64,000 nucleotides of DNA from Aurelia coerulea (Eukaryota > Cnidaria > Scyphozoa > Semaeostomeae > Ulmaridae). The position numbers and the translations under genes were made by a program. Every line of letters starts with the position of its first letter. Positions within the stretch are counted from its first letter, which is position 1. Under the pieces are notes generated by a model. It made no database searches, was not told the origin of the DNA, and saw nothing but the letters and a program-made list of their open reading frames with translations. This document shows positions 11,901 to 22,330 of this stretch, piece after piece. The stretch covers positions 3,337,501-3,401,500 of the forward strand of contig CM076945.1 of NCBI GenBank assembly GCA_039566865.1, written 5' to 3'.

Positions 11901-12069
11901 GATTCACCTACCAGGTGGTACAAACTCGCAATTTTCAAGGAAGGGGTAACTATTACATGAAAACCAACATCAGATATGATTTCTTCGATAAATTTAGGAG
12001 GTATTTCAGTGCAAATATTTTTTTTCAAATTTTCTTCAAAATCAGCTTATAATCGAGGAGAGGACCCCC
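8963..12069 (-). mobile_element. Kolobok/Mutator-like DNA transposon, near complete
   Basis: Terminal inverted repeats of 16 bp (GGGGGTCCTCTCCTCG), flanked on both sides by TTAA (8959-8962 and 12070-12073). It carries a long minus-strand transposase frame. The TTAA duplication is typical of the Kolobok superfamily (and of piggyBac, whose transposase is unrelated to this one). Length is 3107 bp. The right TTAA is shared with another TTAA element (12074-12950). Confidence 0.9.
9629..11496 (-). pseudogene. Mutator-like/Kolobok transposase with one frameshift
   Basis: Cut-and-paste transposase of the Mutator-like class; it would excise and integrate the element at TTAA. The main frame (11233 to 9629, 534 codons) shows, in its own numbering, CPTC at 19-22, DGSWQKRGHTSHNG with the first catalytic Asp near 159, CDGDSKA with the second near 254/256, the C-x2-H motif CVNH at 280-283, NYYGRAIKD at 322, and NPNESFHQ with a probable catalytic Glu near 424. 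The C-terminus is Lys/Arg rich. The N-terminus lies in another frame: ATG at 11496 gives MGRTKYRTRKAFIGRRKK and an acidic linker, and runs into a stop near 11203. A single indel around 11203-11233 would join them. The deleted copy at 43221-44349 shows the same order. No intron boundary fits the break convincingly. Otherwise the copy looks young. Confidence 0.9.
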
Positions 12070-12073
12070 TTAA

Positions 12074-12950
12074 CCCTAATCCTACCGGGCTTTTTTTGAT
12101 CTAACATAGCCGGGGGGGGGGTGCTTTCCACCCCCCCCTCTATAATTGGCCGTAGACTAATGGGAAATCATTGAAACTTGGCAAGGGCGTAGTCCTAACT
12201 ATTCTTAACTGATTGGTAGTTTTGGGCGTGGCTACCTCATTAGGTGACGTCACTATGACGTCATAATGCCGGAAAATGTCAAAATATATGGTTTTCTAGC
12301 TTATTCATTCTAAAAACGGAATAAAGGTAATCTGAATGACTTTTTCCATTCTTATTTGGCGTATTATTCATTTCCCTTTCAAATATGATGCATATAGGTG
12401 TTTTTAGACCGTTATTTTGGAAGAAAATGACGAAAATTGATGACGTCATAACTAAAAACTGTGTTTTTCAGCCAAAAATTGATAATAATTGGTTCGAAAT
12501 GCTTTTAAAGTATTGCATAACGCAATTCTATGCTTTTTAAACAAAATTTGTTGGAAAAATCTTCAAAATTTGCCAAAATGACCCAAAATGGCGGCCCGAG
12601 TGACGTCATCATTTAAGAATGCTGACATCAGCAAAATCCATTGTTATTGACAACAATAGAAAGCTAATTGTTTGTTGATTCTTTTAAAGTACAATAGTCA
12701 ACATTTGGAACTAATTCTGGTAGTAAAAATGTCAAAATCATTAATTTTTCCAATACCTTGCTCCAAATATGGTAGTGTCACCTGTCACGTGACACCTATT
12801 GTTCAAAAATTTAATTGTCAAAATGTAGCTAATAGATAATTAGTAATTGTCAGAGAGTTTGAGGGTCATAGCTTTTGTCGTTAAAGAATGCTCTGTAAAA
12901 AACCGACAGGGGGGGTGGAAAACACCCCCCCCCCCCCGGTAGGATTAGGG
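12074..12950. mobile_element. Non-coding TTAA element, CCCTAATCC ends
   Basis: Starts CCCTAATCCTACCGG and ends with the complement, with TTAA on both sides (12070-12073 and 12951-12954). The subterminal regions have C/G runs (about 12112-12141 and 12908-12939). The interior has repeated TGACGTCA sites and a GCTGACATCAGC palindrome, shared with 45773-46658 and 36017-36530. No transposase, so non-autonomous; the TTAA suggests mobilisation by a Kolobok-type enzyme. Confidence 0.88.
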
Positions 12951-12954
12951 TTAA

Positions 12955-13642
12955 TAATAGGATTTTCAAGAGAAATTATTCAAAGTTGTGACAAGCACGA
13001 CAAACTCCATATATTTGAAATTGATTTGGCATAATCATTATGTCTAGTTTGCATTGAATTCGAAAGAATTCGCATCTGATCCCGAGAGTTGTACCCAAAG
13101 CTATTTATGAAATTTAAATGGGTTCTGCTTGCCATTATTTTCACTCATTGCGCTTTTTCTGTTGGTCGGAGCTTTCGCCTCACCTCTGAGGCCTCTTCAG
13201 CGACTCAATATGATTAATACGTTTTAATCGTTTTGCTATAGGCTAGTACCATGTGCAAAGAACATATTTTTTTAGTATAAAGCAACTGTCAGTTGCATGT
13301 TTGCAGTTTATGACGTCACAATTTGAAAAATAGCAGGAAAATAGATAACGCTGTAATTTTGAAAATATCGACGATATCAACCAACGTCTACTTGGATTAT
13401 GGCGAATAACCTTCAATTCCCTCCCAGTAGGGCCAATAATAAACACAATTAAGCGCACCTAGTTTAGCACGAGTCAACGTAATTTTCAGCCAGTGAGAAT
13501 AGAGCTTTATCTTCCATTATTAGTAGATCTTACAAGTAAACATAGGCAAAACTCAGGTCAAGAGGTTTGAAGGTAGGCCCCGAATTATTGTCTGCTTATT
13601 TCCGATGATCCGAGAGCGAATCGTCAAAGTAAGTGTCTGGCG
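12955..13642. other. Unassigned sequence
   Basis: No repeat termini or protein similarity seen. The minus frame at 13243-13458 has no recognisable motif. Confidence 0.35.
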
Positions 13643-13650
13643 GGTGAGCC

Positions 13651-13991
13651 CACGGGGGGGGGGGGAGGTTCTTGGGCAAATTTTGGGTAGGGGTCTGCCG
13701 CGAGAATATTCAAAATGGTACCGTTGACTAGACTAATTTTTACGAAAATAGTACCCTTGGCTGGATCAATTTTGACGATTTCCTTGACGAATATTGTCAA
13801 ATTTGTACCAAATAGGATATCATGGCCGTTCGCTAGACCAATGTTGTCAAAAAGTATACCCTTGGCTAGACCTTTGTAGGCCAAAATTGCAAAAAAGTAT
13901 ACCCTTGGCTAGACTAAAAGTCCGAAAGGGTATACCCTTGCTCGCAGCACATCCTCGGGTACCTATGAAAGAACCCCCCCCCCCCCCCGTG
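13651..13991. mobile_element. hAT-like G-rich MITE
   Basis: Ends CACGGGGGGGGGGG and CCCCCCCCCCGTG, with a perfect 8-bp duplication GGTGAGCC at 13643-13650 and 13992-13999. The interior has repeated TATACCCTTGGCTAGAC units (about 13735-13935) in a loose tandem array. The 8-bp duplication supports a hAT-type transposase. Confidence 0.88.
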
Positions 13992-14480
13992 GGTGAGCCA
14001 GATAAAAGTTCTCGCTTTCAAGGATTCAAAGCACCAACAGTGCTTGCCTGATCTCAACGATTCAGATTTTGAAACTGAAAGAACGAAGTACTATTTTGAT
14101 TTTTCCCGCTGTTTGATATGAGCACTGAAAATATAGGTAAATTCGACTGCAAGAAAATTTCTTGTCTGTGAAATGCCTAAAAAACGACCTGACCAAATCA
14201 TGACAATCATAACTTGATCAAATCATGAGAATCATCACTGGATCAAATCATCAGGAATCTCCTCAAACAGAACAATAGGTAAGTGCATTTCACCGCTCTC
14301 AGGAGATATAACAAATACTGAAGTTTTTCAATCCCATGGCAAAAGAGGACAATGACTCTCATATGTGAAGAACTGTAAAGAACTGTACTATTATCTTTTT
14401 TTCTGTACTATTATCTTTATTTTTTTATGCGAGAAGTTTCTTCTTGGTTTGATAGTGTTTTAGGCCTTTTCCAGGCATTT

Positions 14481-15099
14481 CAAAATGTATAAGTCCTTAA
14501 ATTCGCTGGCTCCAGATTATTTGTCCTCGTTGTTCACAAGATGCTCCGACAGTCATGAACGAAATCTGCGATCGACGGGTCTAAATCTGAAAATACCGTT
14601 ACTTAAAGCAAAAACGGGTTAGAAATCTTTCTGCTACAGAGGAACCACCCTTTGGAACAGCCTAGACAGGGACGTAGGAAGCATCTCAAACTTGGAGGGG
14701 CACGACACTTCAAGGGCACCTTTTTCATTGCCCTGAAAGGGCACTTCCTAAAAATAAAAAGGGCACTTCTTTGTTTATTGCAAAATCTTGGGGGGGCACG
14801 TGCCCCCAGTGCCCCCCCCCGGTTCCTACGTCTCTGAGCCTGGGTAAAGCTAGTAAATCAGCTCCCTCTCTTGGTGCGTTCAAAAATCTGCTCTAATAAG
14901 TCGAATTGCGTAGCTTTCCTTTGTATTTTACTTTATTCACTGTATTTTGCGTAAATTATTGGCTTTTGTAAATATATAATTTTATTGAACTAGTTTTCTT
15001 TATTTGTAGCTAAGGTTTTTTAATAGGTCAGTTTGAAAACCAGATATTTTTCTGAAACTTGTTCAACCTGTATGAATGTTTTGAATAATGATGATGATG
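14481..15099 (+). pseudogene. LINE 3' fragment, interrupted by a hAT-like MITE
   Basis: Encodes a C-terminal LINE segment starting MYKSLNSLAPDYLSSLF, with the typical SFCYRGTTLWNSL ending, then GKASKSAPSLGAFKNLL after the MITE. There is a TAG stop before KSFCYRG. The 3' end has an ATG/GAT trinucleotide tail (about 15085-15099), typical of CR1-like tails. 5' truncated; not functional. Confidence 0.8.
14667..14836. mobile_element. hAT-like MITE, 170 bp, in the LINE
   Basis: Ends CAGGGACGTAGGAAGC and GGTTCCTACGTCTCTG form a terminal inverted repeat. The flanks AGCCTAGA and AGCCTGGG are a decayed 8-bp duplication. Removal restores the LINE frame (WNSL then GKAS). A related half copy is at 55680-55786. 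Confidence 0.88.
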
Positions 15100-15305
15100 T
15101 GCAACCTTTACATTTTCGTAAAATCGAATTTACCTAGAATCTCAGTGCTGAAAAACCGGCAAGAAACCTCACAAAGATACTTCAATTTCTTAGCTATCAA
15201 ACAGAATTCGTTTCATTCCAATCCACCCATTACTCTTGGTGCTATGAATTTTCAAAATGGGAACTTTTTTCTGGCTCATTTGGTATTTATTTCAAAATCC
15301 TCTCA

Positions 15306-15824
15306 AAACTCATTATACGCGCATTGGGGCAAGGAAATGCCTAGATTGAGTTTTCCAGCTTTGAAATTGCCCACATTCTGAAAGATCGTTAGATTAAGAG
15401 ATATTTTATTGATCATCAACAGATTGGTAGACCCGAGGTAACAAATATCTGGCGCTTTTAGCAGCGGCAGCAGCATCCAAAATGTCTAGACAAAAACAGT
15501 TTTTGAAATAGCACCAAAAGCTATTTCACCTGCTACACGCCTTCAACATAAAACGCTTCTCATTCATTGGATATTTATGTCGCAATACCAGAGAAGGGCG
15601 GCCAAAAATCCTTACATCCCTGATTTCAACACCTGTTTGCTGTGCGTCCCTCTGAACCTTGTAATACCCGTTGGGTTGTTTAACTGTAGAATACCTTTAA
15701 ACAGCAAGTTACAATATGGCACCGGCGTCTATACTCTTTAAATCCTGACGCTGAGGAATATTTCTAGTCACTCTGGTTTCAACGGAACAATCTTAGTTGT
15801 CAAACAAAGCTGTAGAAATAGAAA
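15306..15824. other. Upstream region of the forkhead gene
   Basis: No repeat recognised. TTTAAACAGC and CTTTAAATCC occur 80-125 bp before the ATG, but there is no convincing TATA box or initiator, so no promoter is called. Confidence 0.35.
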
Positions 15825-16784
15825 ATGTTTGCTAATATTATGACAGAATTGGAAAGCCTCCAACATACAAATAAAACAACGGAAATAACAATGAAAGATG
15901 ATTCGTTCAACTCGCTGATTGGTTCTTCAACTGACAAGTCTTCGATGCATCAGCCAATAAAATGTGTTGAAGCCACTGCTGGAGATAATAACCATGAAGA
16001 AGGCGTTTCTACCACAAATAGTTTCCCATCCTACACGGAGATGATTGCAACGATATTGCTGTCAGAGAGACCCGCAGCCAAGACGCTTCAGGAGATATAC
16101 AACTTTATGGAGAAGCGGTACCCATTTTTAAAGCAAAGGGGTGCATCATGGAAGAACAGTGTGCGTCATACACTATCTTTGAGCGAATGCTTCGTTAAAA
16201 TGCCACGACTGGACAGTGGAAGGCGCTGTGATTGGACCGTGCATCCCGTATATTTACATCAATTTTCATGCGGTAATTTCAAGAAGCCAAGGCAAATGAA
16301 GAAGAACTTGAGAGGCGCTAAAACCACAAAAGGACCATGCTCGAAGACACAATTTGAAAATAAACTGACTCCAAACGGCTGCTTCACACCAAGGAACCAA
16401 TGTCGGTACAGCAGTCCACACGTGGTTCATCATTATCCGGAATATCGCTTCATTGATCGCTGTCCAATTCTAGGAAGAAATCAACCAGGAAGAATTCCAC
16501 CGCTTCCGCCACATCCATCGTATCAAAATGCTTCATCTGAATTCTTGGAATTGCCTCATCCTACAAGAGGTTGTTACAAACTGTGTCACTATCCTTCGAT
16601 TGAAACGAATTGTCATGACACTTTAAGACTTTCAGCACATGACAGGTTTGCACGAAGCAACGGTTTTGAAAATGCAGAAGCATTCTCGCAAAGTCAACAG
16701 ATGTTTCCAATAAGCTCAGATTTTCAAGATTTTCTTGCGGGACTTTATTTCAAAAATTGTGTAGATGTTTCAAATTTGTCGTAG
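15825..16784 (+). CDS. Divergent forkhead-box (Fox) transcription factor
   Basis: 319-residue single-exon protein. The winged-helix domain spans about residues 66-163. Helix 1 begins SFPSYTEMIATILLS in place of the usual KPPYSYIALI. Then come EIYNFMEKRYPFLKQRG, the recognition helix WKNSVRHTLSLSECFVKMP (canonical WxNSIRHNLSLNDCFVKVP), and the wing DWTVHPVYLHQFSCGNFKKP. The HPxxxxxFxxGxFrr wing resembles FoxQ2-type proteins more than FoxH or FoxN, but subfamily assignment is tentative. The Asn after the conserved RH is Thr here. N-terminal (1-65) and C-terminal (164-319) parts have no recognised domains; the C-terminus is rich in His, Pro, Cys and Tyr. Expected to be a nuclear DNA-binding regulator. 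Met1 is used; Met6 or Met23 are alternatives that leave the domain intact. An intronless form could be ancestral or a retrocopy. Confidence 0.87.
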   Translation: MFANIMTELESLQHTNKTTEITMKDDSFNSLIGSSTDKSSMHQPIKCVEATAGDNNHEEGVSTTNSFPSYTEMIATILLSERPAAKTLQEIYNFMEKRYPFLKQRGASWKNSVRHTLSLSECFVKMPRLDSGRRCDWTVHPVYLHQFSCGNFKKPRQMKKNLRGAKTTKGPCSKTQFENKLTPNGCFTPRNQCRYSSPHVVHHYPEYRFIDRCPILGRNQPGRIPPLPPHPSYQNASSEFLELPHPTRGCYKLCHYPSIETNCHDTLRLSAHDRFARSNGFENAEAFSQSQQMFPISSDFQDFLAGLYFKNCVDVSNLS

Positions 16785-18209
16785 CAGGTATGCGCATTAA
16801 AATGTCAATGTTAATTTTATATCGCAGTATGATTGTAAGCCACTTTGAAAACTAATTTTCTACAAAAACGTGATCCTGCAGACCTGAATATCATATTTTT
16901 TTTGCAATGTGTTCGTTCTTTTTTTAGCCTATCTCGTATGAATTCATTAAATTCGTCCTAGTTTTCGCTCGCAATTGCAAAACTGTTTACCTACTGATGT
17001 ATTAAACTGAATTGCGTTACCTACTATCTATTAAATTGAATTGCCCCCTAAAACGGATTGAGCGATAAGGTTCAGATCAAAAATACAAAAAAAAACCAGC
17101 TAAGTTTACGACGAAGTGTAATCAGTCTAAGCTATCTTTGAATAAGAATAAAACCGCTATTGCCACATTTTTCGCTATGTGACTCAACTCGCTCCTCCCA
17201 GTTTTTCTGTACTGCATTCCGCTGCTTTGCGTAGCCGTTTCGCTTCGTTCTCCTTTCCGTTCCGTAGCCATTCCGTTTGATGGCTCTGCGCCACGTAATA
17301 CACGTGAATAGAGTATTCGTTCTTTCGAATTCAAACTTCACTGCATGGCGACCAAGGAGAATGCTGAAACTGAATCTCTTGATGCAGATTCGAAGGTATG
17401 AGGTATATTTCTCAAATAGCAACCTCGCCCCCAGAGGGCCTTTTGTCACATAGTTATGATATTAGAAGATTGATCCAAAAAAGTTTCGAAGTTTGCCAGA
17501 TTTAAAGGCAGCTTAGCTTTTGACTTTTAGACCAAATTAAAGACAAATTGCGATTCGCTAACAAAACGACAAGCTCTCCATAGTTTGCCAAATCTTTGGA
17601 GCAGGGGTGTTCCAAACCTACCGTTTTGAGAATTTCGGAGTCAATCAAACACGAATTTCAAGCCTATCAAGTGTACCGTTCTCAAGTTGGTACCAACCAA
17701 ACTCACTCTATAGCTGATTATCGGCCGATGAAAACAATAGGAACATACGTGGCACGCGGTTTTCGCTTGTTCTACTGTTCTATTTGATCACTATATCTCC
17801 CCCGTTCATTTACTTTAACGACTGCACCTTGTCGGCAAGCACCGAATGATTCACAATAAAGTTGGCCTAGTCTGAAGAGTTTGATGGGACTTGGTCAATT
17901 TCTTCCATTGCCAATAGAAACTTTCAGAGAAAGTACCAGTGCGATGACCACTGCCCCGTGTTCAGAGTTTCTAATTATCTATTATTTATTTGAAATGGAA
18001 AAAAGTTAACAATGATTTTCAAAACGTAGATAGGATTGCTGAAGTTTGATTGAACTCCACAGGCATCCTTTTCACATAAAACAATACGCAAACCACATCT
18101 ACGTCAGAGGGTTTTCAAGTTTCCTTGTTTCTTTTGTTATCGATGTTCTGATTTTTACAAGAAATCTTTATGAGCAGCTGGCCTATCAAGAACAAAAATA
18201 AATCGGGTA
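16785..18209. other. Mostly unassigned sequence 3' of the forkhead gene
   Basis: No repeat termini recognised. It holds one possible first exon (17344-17394). A poly-A-like AATAAA occurs near 17861. The minus frames at 17122-17449 lack known motifs. Confidence 0.35.
17344..17394 (+). CDS. Possible first coding exon
   Basis: ATGGCGACC opens a 17-codon frame (MATKENAETESLDADSK) that ends at a good splice donor, AAG|GTATGAGG. The surrounding sequence is richer in CpG than its neighbours, as at a promoter. No downstream exon could be matched, so this stays a suggestion. Confidence 0.25.
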
Positions 18210-18502
18210 CAGTATGCTCGTTTCTTCGTGTAAGAAACTGCTTATACGAAACTGTAGTTGCCTCTTCCAGAAAGTTAAGAAACTAGAAGCGATCAGAAGT
18301 CAATACAAAGTGTTTTCAAACCGAAAATGTACGATCTGAAAAACTCCAAAGCATACTAAAATGTAAAATTTTTAATCATGGTCTAGTTCTTCTTGAGAAT
18401 TCTTGGTTCAAAGGGCGATTCTCAGTGAATTGCGATAAAATGTGATTCTAAGAAACTTTCGGTACTTGCTCAAGTTGTTAGTTTCTTGTAAAAGAATATG
18501 TG
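18210..18502. mobile_element. TAAGAAAC-box element (family I), divergent copy
   Basis: Right end GTTTCTTGTAAAAGAATATGTG is followed by TA (18503-18504); the left side has TAAGAAACTGCTTATACGAAAC. Internal AAGAAACT boxes are present. The left boundary is uncertain because the two ends do not match well. Confidence 0.5.
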
Positions 18503-18891
18503 TATTCCACTTGCCTAATTTGTATGATGTCGGGCAATTTTTCTCCAAGCATGATCACCGTTAAGAGATGAGCAACGAAGCTTGTTTGAGGCATCAGCCA
18601 TACCTAATCGGCTAAGGTTTGTTTTACCCATTTCAAATCATGTGACCATACACTTGGGAACTTTTAGTTTCATGCTACTTTTTGCGCTCATGGGACAACT
18701 TTGCATGACACGAAATATGATAGAGAAATCAAAAGATGTTTTATCAAGGGATTGACTTTGAAATGGGTGTAAACAAAACTTAGCCGCTTTTGTCTATTAT
18801 CCTATGAGGAAAGATTGCATGTTTAAAGTTACCGACGCTTCAGTATAGGAGAAAGTGTGGTGATATGATCAAATGATCACAACTCACAAAT

Positions 18892-19080
18892 TATTAGAAA
18901 TTTAAAGGCAGAAACATCGCAATGCGACAAAAAACAACAGCAAATGTGATGAATTTATTTTTCGTTGAAATAAATTAAAAAAATAAATTAAAATAAATTA
19001 AAAAAATGAAAAATAAATTCAACACATTTGCTGTTGTTTTTTGTCGCATTGCGGTGTTTCTGCCTTTAAATTTTTCATTT
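18892..19080. repeat. Hairpin with AT-rich loop
   Basis: Arms of about 65-70 nt include AATTTAAAGGCAGAAACA and AACAACAGCAAATGTG with their complements. The loop is a low-complexity ATAAATTAAAA stretch. Probably a small foldback element. The frame starting at 19041 is a by-product. Confidence 0.7.
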
Positions 19081-19504
19081 TTTCGTCACCGCAAGCATCT
19101 TCGGATCCGACAATCGACGCTGGTATCGTGGCCTTTCCTTTTTCAAATTATTTTACAAATTATTGCATGGCCTCATTGATGCTAATCCCTCAAAGTTCTT
19201 CAAGCCCAACGACAATAAGACTAAGGGTCACATAGATATAAAATAACCTTGAATAAATGCAGATTGGATGTCAGAAAGAACTTTTATTGCCAGCGAATTG
19301 TTGAAGAGTGGTCTGCTTGCCAGCTAACGTCGAAGCAAAGGAAGTGATACTTTCGAGAAACTTTTTGACAGCCTACACGGGGATTCAAAATTCGAATACA
19401 AGTGAAACTAAATTAGTAGACAGATTAGACAATCAGGGTTTTATAGGCCTCGGCCTTCCAGCCCCTTATTCAACATTTATTATCATAAAAGCTCTCTCTT
19501 TTCT

Positions 19505-20674
19505 CCCGGGGGGGCCACTCCTATAGTTTCCTATAGTATCATGCTCGTACAAAGGTTCAACATATGCACCCTAAACGCTGACCTGTTTTAGCGAAATACA
19601 TACCCTAATCGCGGAAAATTTTCTTCAGAACATTCCCTTTCCCGCGTCAAAATAGAGCTTCTCAATTTCAGGTATCCTAATCTCTGACAAGCCAGTTATT
19701 AAAATTGCTAATATTGCCGGTGTGATTTGAAGAGGAGTACCCTGGGTACCAGGCTCTCTAAAACGACTCTAAAATATAATTTTATAGATGCTACCACAGT
19801 GGCTTGGCTAAGGTAAATTAAGTGGGGTATTGAAATGAGAGGGTCTGGGGGCGAAGCCCTCAGGAAATTTTTTGGGACACGCCCTTTACTTTGGCTGAGA
19901 ATGCATCTCCTAAAATCATGCTTACCAATAGCGACAAGGTAACTTTGTTAGTTTTGTGACAGTTGTCCAATATAAGTAGAGCAAGAAGAAAATTTTTGGA
20001 GAAACATCTTTTACTTTTGCTTAGAAAGCATCTCCCAACATGATGCTTGCCATTAGTGGCAAGAAAACCTTTGTAGTTTTGTGACATTTATCCTATACAT
20101 CCGAGCACGAGGACAATTTTTGAAGATGCATCCTTTACTTTGGCATAGAATGCATCCCCCTCATTCCATTTTTGCCAGTGCCAACATGGAAGCTTTGACA
20201 TTTATCAGAAAATTCTTACCCAACCTATGCCAAGCCAATTTCTCTTCGGTTTTAAAGAATCTCGAGAACCATTCGAAAAAAAGTGGTGGGCAATGACCCC
20301 CATGCCCATACCCCCCGTGGCCATGCCACTGTACTGCCATGATGTTGATAATATTAAAATGGTGTTACAACTTACAGATGCTATTTCATGCTCCCGAATT
20401 CCTACCCCATCTTGTGCTGGTCTGCTTTTTCAAGTTCTTTGACTCGTTACAAATTCTATTTTAGAAATTTTGATTAGAATATCATTGCACAGGAGTTTGA
20501 GTTTAGGAACTTATCAAATGCAAAATAAGACACCCTTTTTTGAAATTATGGTCGATTTGGCACCCCTAAACACGGGCCCGCGCGGGCCCGTGCCTACTTT
20601 GAAGAAAGACACCCTTTCCCGCGTTTTTTTGTACGCGCATGATAACACATCAGGTACCAAGTGGCCCCCCCGGG
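19505..20674. mobile_element. hAT-like element with internal tandem repeats
   Basis: Ends CCCGGGGGGGCCACT and the exact complement, with a perfect 8-bp duplication TCTTTTCT at 19497-19504 and 20675-20682. The interior holds about 2.8 copies of a 124-bp tandem repeat (19864-20205) and a perfect 22-bp GC palindrome (20571-20592). No transposase frame, so non-autonomous. Related MITEs lie at 13651, 27089 and 30051. Confidence 0.88.
19864..20205. repeat. 124-bp tandem repeat, ~2.8 units
   Basis: Units start near 19864, 19988 and 20112. Each has an AATTTTTGG/GAA start, TTTACTTTGGC, GCATCTCC and, except the last, AGTTTTGTGACA. The units have diverged noticeably. The minus frame 19860-20087 simply repeats along the units. 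Confidence 0.8.
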
Positions 20675-20682
20675 TCTTTTCT

Positions 20683-21189
20683 ACGTAAATCCTATTATTC
20701 ACATGAAGATCTCGTTCACTTGTAAGAGGTTTGATTTTCCTGCGGTCTCTTTGAGTCGTCACTACAACTTGGGTATAAGATCAAACATGATGTAACTACC
20801 TGTTCCAATTTACTATAAATAGATTCTTTCAAATCTCATCCCTGCTTCTGCATAAGAAAGCTCAAGGAAGCTCCAGCCTACCTGTTGTTTGTTTAAGACA
20901 TTTTTGATGAGCACCTATTCAATATAATTTATCCCTGGCATTACCATGGGGTACCCTGGTATAGTCTATATATTGAATACGCTGTTCACGTATTTTTTAC
21001 TGAACAAAGTCGTTTCAAGGAACTCAATTCTCAGATCACAAAAATTTTAGGACTAATGAGATATTAGTTACTACACCATTTTTGTTTGGTCAAAGACATC
21101 CATCGCATATTTTCACTTCCCTTCTTGTATCTTATTATTGCTCGGAAGGTAACGGAACGGCTGTCTACTGTCCTTCAATTACTAAACCT
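20683..21189. other. Unassigned sequence
   Basis: No coding or repeat signal recognised. CATGGGGTACCCTGG at about 20945 is a short palindrome-like run. Confidence 0.3.
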
Positions 21190-21460
21190 ATCATATATTG
21201 TCCCGTTTGATCTCTCTTGACAATGATCCAAACATATTGAAATATGAATTTTCTCTCCACTTAAAGGGTAGAAAATGACGGTTGGAAAAGACCTTATTCT
21301 GAGGTTTTCCAAATAACGTTGTAAATCTTGCCTGGCAGCCTTGACAATCTTACCTTGTTGAGATTTTTCAAGTTTACAATAAGAGTTTGCATTTATTTCT
21401 GACATTTATGACCAAACTAGAAGCTTGATATGCAAAAAGTATTTTTTTATACAAACTCAA
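21190..21460. mobile_element. Remnant of foldback family G
   Basis: Shares ordered blocks with 40330-40540: CACTTAAAGGGTA, a CCTTATT block, TTGAGATTTTT, and TTTATGACCAAA followed by a TGCAAAAAGTA-like end. No termini preserved. Confidence 0.5.
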
Positions 21461-22076
21461 GCTTCACAGTTGTCACAGAGAAATATATGGACTGAGGAAA
21501 GTTTCGCTATTCACCAGTTTTAAGCGAGAAGAAGCTTAGTTCCAGATAATATCTCTGCCAGAAGTAACGTATGATTTCCTCCGACTTTGACAAATTTTAT
21601 AATTTTACAGAGAGGTATTCAGTAACATCTTGAAAGAGGTTTTCATTCATAGCAAGCCAGTTTTTTGACCCAAAGAAATAATGACACTTTTTCGCAAAGT
21701 CGCAAATGAAAACGCACTGTTTTGTTTGCAAAACAATTGCGTCGAAGAGTGGTGTGTTGGAAGAGCTACCGAGAAACATCATCATGGCTTTTCAATTGTG
21801 TTCACTTAACATCCTAAACAATTTTTGTTGAATAAACCTTTTTGACAAGCACCCCCTTGAAAACTTTTAATGAAACTTCGTCAGTAAAACTATAAAATTT
21901 TTATGATAAAGCAACCAAAGAAGGCTGCAAATAGACTGCTTTCCATTGTCGTCCAACATTTTTCTGAAATCGTCCGAAATTTTTTTGTCCGCAAACATTC
22001 TTTCCAAAATATATTCGTCCGAAGTTGTTTGCGTTTAACGTCTTTAGGCTGTACGCAAAGCCTCTCCGTCTATTTG
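21461..22076. other. Unassigned sequence
   Basis: Small frames on both strands without recognisable motifs. Confidence 0.3.
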
Positions 22077-22079
22077 GTG

Positions 22080-22330
22080 TATTTGCTCCACTGTTTGACC
22101 ACAGGGACCCCAGGAAATCGAATAGCGCCCCCCCCCCCAATGATAAAGCCCTGTAGCCTCCTTTGCGATTGCATTGCGAAGCTATGACGTAATGCCTTTC
22201 ATCAGAAATCGAAAACGAGGCGCGTGCTGATGAAAGGCTTACGTTATAGCTTCGCAATCGCAAAGGAGGCTACAGGGCTTTATCATGGGGGGGGGGCGTT
22301 ATTCAATTTCCTGGGGCCCCTGTGGTTGGA
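22080..22330. repeat. Foldback repeat with G/C runs
   Basis: GACCACAGGGACCCCAGGAA ... is followed by the complement ...TTTCCTGGGGCCCCTGTGGT. Inner arms ATGATAAAGCCCTGTAGCC and complement. Each arm is about 110 nt with a short loop. The outer flank GTTTGACCACAG/CTGTGGTTGGAC extends the pairing. Probably a foldback MITE. Confidence 0.75.

Larger units (their letters stand above)
14441..15283. mobile_element. Degenerate foldback-family H copy carrying a LINE
   Basis: Sequence on both sides of the LINE (about 14441-14480 and 15100-15283) matches 3441-3674 in the same order: the TAGGCCTTTT motif on the left, CGAATTTACC and GCTATGAATTTTCAAAAT on the right, with a decayed end GGCTCATTTGG before TA. 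The LINE sits inside it. Confidence 0.6.

Noticed and set aside
8963..12069. piggyBac transposon because of TTAA
   Set aside because: The transposase shows Mutator/Kolobok motifs (DGSW, CxxH, NPNES), not piggyBac ones.
12070..12090. Interstitial telomere-like TTAACCCTAA
   Set aside because: Only one unit; it is the terminal repeat of a TTAA element, matched at 12937-12954.
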